A stretch of DNA of 36,989 nucleotides. Source: an uncultured Myxococcales bacterium (GTDB lineage Bacteria > Myxococcota_A > UBA9042). A program made the translations under genes and the position numbers. Each line of letters begins with the position of its first letter. The stretch's first letter is position 1. The notes beneath the pieces were generated by a model that was not told the DNA's origin, ran no database searches, and was given only the letters and a program-made list of their open reading frames with translations. Positions 31,311 to 36,989 of the stretch are shown piece by piece. The stretch spans positions 1 through 36,989 of the forward strand of contig CAISBR010000162.1 of the NCBI GenBank assembly GCA_903883645.1, given 5' to 3'.

Positions 31311-32338
31311 TGCGTCTGTCGCCGCTACCGCGCCAAGGGCGCAACCTGGCCGGAGCGTTGCTGGCCTGCGCGGGTAATGTGCGGCGCCCGCTGTCGGCGG
31401 CGTGCATTTTGACCCACCGCTGCAATTTCCGTTGTACTTACTGCGACATACCTGACCGCGCCGGCAGCGAGCTCAGCAGCGACCAGTGGCTGAGTGGGCT
31501 GCGCGAGCTTCGCGACGCCGGCCTGCTGCGCGCCAGCTTCTCGGGTGGCGAGGCTCTGCTGCGCGCCGATGCCGTCAGTATCATTAAGGGTGCCAAAGAG
31601 TTAGGGCTCACCACCTCGCTCAATAGCAACGGCTGGCTTACCCATGCGCAACTCGTCGAGCTCGCACCGCACCTCGATCTGCTGATGGTCTCGCTCGACG
31701 GTCCAGCCGCTGAGCACGACGCCGCGCGGCGCAAGCCGGGGTCATTTGCTCGGGCCATCCAGGTCTTGCGCGAGGCCCGCGCGCTTGGCATCACCACCAC
31801 CAGCATCACGGTGCTGACGCCGGCCAACCTGCACGTGGTCGAGCCTATACTACAACTAGCTGAACAGAATGGCTATTGGGCCTATTTTCAGCCAGCGTAC
31901 CTCGAGTGCTTTGGCCGCGACCGTGGGCTGCAGCCTGGATTGGGGCCGCAGGTCCTAGCCGATATCAGCCAACGCCTTGTGGCGGCTCAGAGTCTCGGCC
32001 GGCCGGTCGGGGCCTCGCCCGGCTACCTGCGGCGCTTGGCCCTTACGCCTGGGGGCAGCCGCTGCGAAAACTGCCGAGCCGGCCGCCAGTTCGTGACCAT
32101 CATGCCCGACGGCACCTTCGTGCCCTGCCACCTCACCGCCGACGAACGCACCTGGCCCAGCGCCGCCGACCACGGTTTTGCCAAGGCTTTTGCGCAGATG
32201 CCAGCGGTCAGCCCAGGGGGCGGGTGCGCAATCAGCCCGTACCAAGAGCTTGACCTAATCTTTGGCCTAAACCCCGCGGCGGTCCGCACGGCACTGCGGC
32301 GGCTCCTCAAACCAGCGACTGCAGGCCAACCGCACTGA
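31310..32338 (+). CDS. Radical SAM enzyme with SPASM-like C-terminal cysteines
   Basis: The 342-residue enzyme has the 4Fe-4S/SAM motif CNFRCTYC (about residues 35-42), SFSGGEALLR (GGE motif binding the SAM amine), TSLNSNG and MVSLDGP, the usual TIM-barrel order. The C-terminal part has CENC, followed by VTIMPDGTFVPCH, the pattern of SPASM/Twitch auxiliary-cluster domains in PqqE- and NirJ-like enzymes that modify peptides or tetrapyrroles. The ATG at 31310 overlaps the UbiA-like stop by one base; the longer frame starting at 30959 lies inside that gene. It converges with the triple radical SAM gene, whose 3' end overlaps it by 32 bases. The substrate is unknown; coupling to a UbiA-like protein suggests a lipid- or quinone-linked product. 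Confidence 0.85.
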   Translation: MRLSPLPRQGRNLAGALLACAGNVRRPLSAACILTHRCNFRCTYCDIPDRAGSELSSDQWLSGLRELRDAGLLRASFSGGEALLRADAVSIIKGAKELGLTTSLNSNGWLTHAQLVELAPHLDLLMVSLDGPAAEHDAARRKPGSFARAIQVLREARALGITTTSITVLTPANLHVVEPILQLAEQNGYWAYFQPAYLECFGRDRGLQPGLGPQVLADISQRLVAAQSLGRPVGASPGYLRRLALTPGGSRCENCRAGRQFVTIMPDGTFVPCHLTADERTWPSAADHGFAKAFAQMPAVSPGGGCAISPYQELDLIFGLNPAAVRTALRRLLKPATAGQPH

Positions 32339-35129
32339 ATCGTTCAAGGTAATCGCTAGCCACACCCGCGCAGGCGCTGCGGGCCGCGCAGCTCTGGCAC
32401 GTGCTGGGCCAGTTTTCGGTCGAGCGGCTGCGGTCCGCGTCACAGCGACCACGCAACGATTCGGGCACGGCGCACAGCGGCACACGACTCAACCTCTCGA
32501 TCGCTTGCAGCTTTTCGCCAGTCACCCCGGCGAGCACCTGCCGCAAGCTGTGCCAGTCCGCGATTGCAGGTCGCAGGTCCAGCGGCCCATGATCCGGCAC
32601 AAAACCCAGCAGAGTTAGGCGCAAGCGCTGCTGCAGGGCCCAGTCGAGCAGCCCCGGCAGCTCCGCAAGCGCCGCGGCCGTCACCACGACGTTGATGCCC
32701 AAGCGCACGCCGCGATCTTGCAAGCATTGGATACTACGCAGTACTTTCGCGCCAGCGCCCGCCAAGCCTACCTGTTGGTCGTGATGCGCGGGGTCGGCGG
32801 ACTGCAGAGTAAGCGTGACGCCCTGGAGGTTGGGCAGCGCACAAACCCGTTCGAGTACAGCAGGTTCGCTGAGTGCCGCACCGGGACCGAGCAGAGAAAC
32901 CCCCAGCTTCGGCTGCGCAGCCAACAGGTGCAGCATGGCGGGCAGCTCGGGGTCGGCGGCCCAGTCGTGCCCCGTCAGACAAACTGTGGCAGGCGGCTCA
33001 CACAGGGCCAAACTCCGCACCAGCTCAGCAAAAACGCCGCTGCTCACCAGCGACCGCCCCAGCCGACGCGCTTGACCCCGCAAAAGCTCGCCAGTGCGGT
33101 GGTGCAGCTGCTTGCGCCGGCCGGGCTGTTGGCAAAAACTGCACGATTGCTGGCACGGCGTCTCGAGGTACAGCTCAAAAACCAATGGCTGCCCTGGCAC
33201 TTGCGACCCTAACACCTCGACCAGCCGCGCCGGTTTGCCGCGCGTACGCAGCAGCAGCTCGGTCTCGCTCAGGCGCACCACCTTTGGCGCGGACTTGGGC
33301 GCGGTCGGCACGGGGCGCAGCTCGCCATCACCGTACAAGGCCAGGTAACCACGCCTCAGGCCAAAACAATTGCCCTGAAGTGCGCAGCTCTGGCACGCCG
33401 GTGGATGCACAAATTCGCCTTGGTCGTACCCCGCCGGAATGTCGCTCTGCATCGCCTGCCGGTGCTGCGGCGGCACCAGGCACAGCGGCACACCGCACAT
33501 AGACTCAAATCCCCCAATATCTAAGCTCAATTGCTCAGCACGCGCGATCGCCTGCAGCAACATCGGCAGCACCTCCGCAAACCGGGGCACCAGCTCCTCG
33601 CCCTTGGGCACCACATCGCTCGACGCGCCTACAAACGAAATGTTTAGGAAGGCGCGCGGCCAGCGGCGGGCGCACAGCTCAACAAAATCAACAAGATCGT
33701 GGTAGTTACGCTGGGTAATCACGAAGTTGACCGTCAAGTACACGCCGGCCTGCAGGTGCAAGTTGTCGATACCCTGCAGCTGCGGAGCAAACGTACCCGG
33801 CGCTTCTGACATCCTTTCGGCTAGTTCGGCATAGCTTCCGTGGAGCGACACCTGCACCCACGCAACCCCGTGCGCCACGACCGCTTGAGCGAGCGCCAGG
33901 TCAGCCAGGCGGACGGCATTGGTCTGCAGGCCAACTCCATAACGATTTGGATGCGCTTGGCTTTTCTCGCGAGCCAGGGCGATATACTCCAGCAACTGGG
34001 GGTGCAGCGTCGGCTCACCGCCGCTCAGAGTCACCTGCCGGCCCGCCTCGGCCGTCTGCACAATCGCGGCGCGCACCGCAGCGTCACCGGCAGCGGGCAG
34101 GTGGGTCGAGACAAAACAGAACGCGCAAGCCTGGTTGCAGTTAAAGTTAATGCGAATCAAGTTCTCTTCGATGGGCGAACCGGTGCGACGGTCGGTATAG
34201 CGATTGAGCTGCACGAATTCACGGCGAATTTGCTCGTCAAGGCTGGCCATCCGCGTCAGGCGCCGCCGCAACCGGTCCTGACGGATGGGCTGCACTTGTG
34301 GCACCCCGTGGCGGGCCAAGTACTCGCGCCGCACGCCCGGGCAACGGTCTTGGACCAGGCATTCGGCGCACGCGGCCAAGTGCTGATGCTGGTCACCGCG
34401 ACCGCCACCAGGCGACAGGGCATACAAGTGCGCTAAACGCGTGGGGTTTTGCAGCAAACATGGCGGCGGACCACTGTCGGCGGCCAGCGACAAACGCAGC
34501 TCGACCTGCCGGGCCGTTTCGTCAAGCTGGGCGAGGAGTTGTGCGGCGTGCGGATAGTCCAGCAGCTCCGTCGGGTCGGCGCTTTGCGCCGGCACCGCCA
34601 CATGCAGCCCGCGCACCTGGCTGGCAAGCCCCAACTCGGCAAGCTGCAACGGCAATGTCGCCACTGTCGCCGCAGTCGAGCGCACCAGCACAGTCGTCAA
34701 CTCTACGGGCAAGCCGACCGCGAAGGCGGCCCGCATCCCCTCAATAGTACGGGCAAATCCCCCCGGGTCCTGGGTCACAGCATCGCACGCTTCGCCCCAA
34801 CCCGGCAGATGCACCCGCAGCAACGTTGCGCCGGCATTGTGCAATTGCGCCGCTCGCGTCAGGTCGAGCAAGGTGCCATTGGTCTCGATGACCACCGCCT
34901 CGGCCCCCGCCTGCCGCGCCGCCGCCACCAGCTGGGGCAAGTCACTGCGCAGCATCGGCTCGCCGCCCGTTAGGACCACCTCGCCCACACCGCGGGCAAG
35001 CACGGCCTGAATCCTCTGTAAGACCGCGGCAGTCCCCGCAAACTGCCGCTCGTCGCGCGGCCGCCGCACGGTGCAGAAGCGGCAGTTCTGGTTGCAGCTA
35101 TAGTGGCAGTAAACGCGCTCCGAACGCAC
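32307..35129 (-). CDS. Protein with three tandem radical SAM modules
   Basis: The 940-residue protein carries three radical SAM modules in one chain. Module 1 has C12-C16-C19 (CNQNCRFC), LTGGEP at 53-58 and a terminal C254/C257/C263. Module 2 has C331-C335-C338 (CNQACAFC), LSGGEP at 368-373, C545/C550 and C579/C582/C588. Module 3 has C659-C663-C666 (CQQSCSFC) and C911/C914/C920, but its GGE site reads LTGHDW (718-723), so SAM binding may be altered. Each module ends in CxxCx5CxG followed by YL, and modules 2 and 3 also have VPLC before it. CX2CX5C matches part of the SPASM auxiliary-cluster signature. The start is GTG 35129, with AAGGA six bases before. No leader or membrane segment is seen. 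The substrate is unknown; peptide modification is one possibility, but I found no convincing precursor peptide nearby. Confidence 0.9.
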   Translation of the reverse strand: MRSERVYCHYSCNQNCRFCTVRRPRDERQFAGTAAVLQRIQAVLARGVGEVVLTGGEPMLRSDLPQLVAAARQAGAEAVVIETNGTLLDLTRAAQLHNAGATLLRVHLPGWGEACDAVTQDPGGFARTIEGMRAAFAVGLPVELTTVLVRSTAATVATLPLQLAELGLASQVRGLHVAVPAQSADPTELLDYPHAAQLLAQLDETARQVELRLSLAADSGPPPCLLQNPTRLAHLYALSPGGGRGDQHQHLAACAECLVQDRCPGVRREYLARHGVPQVQPIRQDRLRRRLTRMASLDEQIRREFVQLNRYTDRRTGSPIEENLIRINFNCNQACAFCFVSTHLPAAGDAAVRAAIVQTAEAGRQVTLSGGEPTLHPQLLEYIALAREKSQAHPNRYGVGLQTNAVRLADLALAQAVVAHGVAWVQVSLHGSYAELAERMSEAPGTFAPQLQGIDNLHLQAGVYLTVNFVITQRNYHDLVDFVELCARRWPRAFLNISFVGASSDVVPKGEELVPRFAEVLPMLLQAIARAEQLSLDIGGFESMCGVPLCLVPPQHRQAMQSDIPAGYDQGEFVHPPACQSCALQGNCFGLRRGYLALYGDGELRPVPTAPKSAPKVVRLSETELLLRTRGKPARLVEVLGSQVPGQPLVFELYLETPCQQSCSFCQQPGRRKQLHHRTGELLRGQARRLGRSLVSSGVFAELVRSLALCEPPATVCLTGHDWAADPELPAMLHLLAAQPKLGVSLLGPGAALSEPAVLERVCALPNLQGVTLTLQSADPAHHDQQVGLAGAGAKVLRSIQCLQDRGVRLGINVVVTAAALAELPGLLDWALQQRLRLTLLGFVPDHGPLDLRPAIADWHSLRQVLAGVTGEKLQAIERLSRVPLCAVPESLRGRCDADRSRSTENWPSTCQSCAARSACAGVASDYLERFSAVGLQSLV

Positions 35130-35173
35130 CGGTCATCCTTGGCGGGCCAGCCACCTGCGCAAAATGCCAATGC

Positions 35174-35266
35174 AATTGCCGGGGAAGCTCGCCCGACAAA
35201 GGCTACGCCGCAGCTCACCCAGCGTCAACGCGTGCCGGCAATTCCCCAGCAAAACCGCAGGCGGTT
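35174..35266. repeat. Inverted repeats in the gap between the triple radical SAM gene and the binding-protein gene
   Basis: AATTGCCGG (35174-35182) pairs with CCGGCAATT (35235-35243) across 52 bases, and AACCGCAGGCGGTT (35253-35266) is a compact dyad with 6-base arms. They lie in the 235-base divergent gap and could be operator or leader structures, or chance in GC-rich DNA. No clear -35/-10 pair was found for either gene. Confidence 0.3.
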
Positions 35267-35364
35267 GTCAGCGCGGGCCCGTGCGGGTAAAGTGCAAGGG
35301 CCGCCGCGCGCATGCGTCTACCGGCAAAGGGGGCGCCCGCAACGGCGACCGACAACTAGGCAAC

Positions 35365-36732
35365 ATGATTCGAATTCTCCAGACTTTCTGCCTCGTTGTC
35401 ACCCTGTTTGCCGTCGCCGGCTGCAGCACAATCGTACCGCCCGATGTCGACTTCGCCGCCGGACGCTGCGCCACGGTCATCGACGAAGGCGTAGAAGGCA
35501 TGCCCACTTGGGACATCGGCGCGATCCTCGAGCTGACCCAACCTGGCGGCGCAAAGGACCCCAACGGCGAGTTCTACTTGCGCGCCATGCACTTGGCTGT
35601 AACAGAACTCAACAACCACCGCGACATCAGCGGCAGGCGGGTGCGCGTACGGGTCTGCGACACGCACTCGGATTGGGCCACAGGTGGCGGCGCTGTAACC
35701 CGCGACTTGGCCAAGTATCTCATCGAAAAACATGGCATTCAGGCCATCATTACCGACGCGAGCGCCGACACGCAGACCGCCCAAGCCGTTACCGTGCCGC
35801 GCGGTGTGCTGCTGATGTCGATTTCAGCGACGAGTGAAGAGCTCACCTTTTTAGACGACAAGGGGCTAGTCTGGCGCGTGGCGCCGAGCGATGTGTACCA
35901 AGGTGCGGTGCTGGCACAGCTGGCGACCGAGACGATCGACGCGGGGGCGAAAGTGGGCGTAGTGGCCGTGCAAAGCCCCTATGGCGACGGCCTGGTCGAT
36001 GCGATGCGCAAGCAACTGGGTACGCGGCTGTTGGCCGGCACCTTTCCAGCGGCGGGCACCGAGATTGACAAGGCGTTCGCCGACATCGACCCCAAGGACC
36101 TAGGATCGCTGGTGTTTGTGGGCACGTCGCCGATGGCGGCCAAGGCGGCCAATGCGCGCGCCAAGATCGCCAAGCTGGCCGGACTGCCGATGTTCTTGGC
36201 CGATGGCGCCTGCGATCAAGACCTTGCGACCCATCCGTTCGACGCCGATGCCACGCTGCTGGGCGCCAAGTGCGTGCGCCCCGGCCAGCCGCCCACAGCC
36301 ACCTACACGTCGTTTGCTGAGCGTTTTAAGCAGAAATACCATGCGGATCCAGGTGATCAGGCCTATACGCAGCACGCGTTTGATACGGTATGCCTGATCG
36401 CGCTGGCACACGCGTGGGCGACGGGTACGGGGGGCAACGGTACGGTCAACGGTACGTCGCTGGCCGAGGGCTTGCGCCATGTGTCGAGCGGCGAGCCCCA
36501 CGCCTTTGACCCAACAGAAATTACGCCAATGGTTTCAGCACTCAAGAAGGGCCTATCGGTCAATGTCGAGGGGGCATCGGGGCTGCTCAACTTCAACCCC
36601 GACACGGGCGAAGCGCCGTCCGATTACGAGGTCTGGGTGCTGGGCAAACATGGCGAGTTGACAAGCAATTCCTTCTATCAGGTCGACGATTTGGGCATGG
36701 GCAAGATCGCAGTACAGCCGATCAAACCTTAG
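35365..36732 (+). CDS. Lipoprotein of the branched-chain-amino-acid-type periplasmic binding family
   Basis: The 455-residue protein has a short signal peptide ending in the lipobox AVAGC (Cys20). A type I periplasmic-binding fold (about 50-430) follows: YLRAMHLAVTELNNHRDISGRRVRV near the N-terminus, then AIITDASADTQTAQAVTVPRG, GVVAVQSPYGDGLVDAMRKQ, LVFVGTSPMAA and DQAYTQHAFDTVCLIALA. This is the LivJ/Peripla_BP_6 arrangement used by ABC importers and by sensory or surface proteins. No permease or ATPase gene is next to it, so it is an orphan in this window. The ATG at 35365 gives a complete signal peptide; the frame is open back to 35164 but those residues are not signal-like. The SDR gene follows after 36 bases. 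Confidence 0.88.
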   Translation: MIRILQTFCLVVTLFAVAGCSTIVPPDVDFAAGRCATVIDEGVEGMPTWDIGAILELTQPGGAKDPNGEFYLRAMHLAVTELNNHRDISGRRVRVRVCDTHSDWATGGGAVTRDLAKYLIEKHGIQAIITDASADTQTAQAVTVPRGVLLMSISATSEELTFLDDKGLVWRVAPSDVYQGAVLAQLATETIDAGAKVGVVAVQSPYGDGLVDAMRKQLGTRLLAGTFPAAGTEIDKAFADIDPKDLGSLVFVGTSPMAAKAANARAKIAKLAGLPMFLADGACDQDLATHPFDADATLLGAKCVRPGQPPTATYTSFAERFKQKYHADPGDQAYTQHAFDTVCLIALAHAWATGTGGNGTVNGTSLAEGLRHVSSGEPHAFDPTEITPMVSALKKGLSVNVEGASGLLNFNPDTGEAPSDYEVWVLGKHGELTSNSFYQVDDLGMGKIAVQPIKP

Positions 36733-36768
36733 GGCGCTCTGCTCACTGATTTTTCGCGAGGAAATAGC

Positions 36769-36989
36769 ATGACTTGGAAGCAGAACTTGCCGCGCACCGT
36801 GCTCATCACGGGCGCCACTGCGGGCATCGGCGAGGCGTGTGCCCGAAGATTCGCCAAGCATGGCGCTAAGTTGATTCTCACAGGCCGCCGCCGCGACCGC
36901 CTTGAGGCCCTGGCCGCCGAGCTGGCGACCGAGTGTCTGCTGCTGCAATTCGACGTGCGCAACGAAGCGGAGACGCTGCAGGCCCTTAG
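36769..36989 (+). CDS. Short-chain dehydrogenase/reductase, N-terminal part (truncated by window end)
   Basis: The first 73 codons of a gene that continues past the window are present. The sequence [20 protein letters not shown] carries the TGxxxGIG NAD(P)-binding motif, followed by [14 protein letters not shown], where the Arg pair after the second strand suggests NADP(H) preference, and FDVRNE. This resembles the YdfG-like branch of classical SDRs, which reduce 3-hydroxy acids and serine-like substrates. GAGGA lies at good distance before the ATG. Catalytic Ser/Tyr/Lys lie beyond the window, so the substrate cannot be judged. Confidence 0.9.
   Translation, partial: MTWKQNLPRTVLITGATAGIGEACARRFAKHGAKLILTGRRRDRLEALAAELATECLLLQFDVRNEAETLQAL

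Noticed and set aside
34970..35218. 82-residue minus-strand frame upstream of the triple radical SAM gene as a precursor peptide
   Set aside because: Most of it overlaps the radical SAM gene in another frame. It is low-complexity Ala/Arg-rich, with no leader-core organisation or Shine-Dalgarno.

Overview
The window is GC-rich, gene-dense bacterial DNA, probably from a Myxococcota/deltaproteobacterial-type organism (inference). The signs are lipoproteins with CDGxDNDCDGxxDE and CDDGNxC cysteine repeats, a lipoprotein with a seven-fold DVWAVG propeller repeat, an alpha-solenoid TPR protein, frequent GTG starts and many ATGA/GTGA start-stop overlaps. Its Gram-negative character is shown by lipoboxes, a beta-barrel C-terminus and an RND/TolC efflux system. 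I see no rRNA, tRNA, CRISPR array, insertion sequence or phage gene, and no intergenic stretch longer than about 300 bases.

Layout. (1) 1-180: tail of a probable outer-membrane barrel protein. (2) 5344-198, minus: a putative four-gene operon of propeller lipoprotein, Cys-rich lipoprotein, a PLP-enzyme/gluconate-dehydrogenase-subunit-3-like fusion and a GMC flavin oxidoreductase; the last three are start-stop coupled. (3) 5422-11110, plus: TPR protein, Lon protease, a small membrane protein and a THUMP RNA methyltransferase. (4) 11207-13374: a divergent PlsX-like protein coupled to an App1-like HAD phosphatase. (5) 13399-14427: a pyroglutamyl-peptidase-like protein whose motifs occur in circularly permuted order. 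(6) 14531-20279: cyanophycin synthetase, a Mur-ligase paralogue without ATP-grasp, and an MFS transporter, all overlapping. (7) 22633-20445, minus: a zinc-ribbon DnaC-like ATPase coupled to a zinc-ribbon GspF-like membrane protein, ending at a strong terminator. (8) DUF2164 and DUF2786 proteins, convergent. (9) 30166-23795, minus: TetR, periplasmic adaptor and a 1500-residue RND pump fused to its TolC-like outer-membrane factor, with an autoregulatory promoter/operator. (10) 30423-35129: a UbiA-like membrane protein coupled to a radical SAM enzyme, facing a 940-residue protein with three tandem radical SAM modules. (11) A lipoprotein of the branched-chain-amino-acid-binding type and the start of an SDR dehydrogenase.

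The most novel items are the triple radical SAM protein with its UbiA/radical SAM neighbours, the permuted C15 peptidase-like protein, the RND-TolC single-chain fusion and the PLP/oxidoreductase-subunit fusion. The cyanophycin locus (synthetase, partial paralogue, transporter) is a coherent polymer-metabolism operon, but no cyanophycinase is visible in the window. Family calls come from motifs read by eye; no database search was run.
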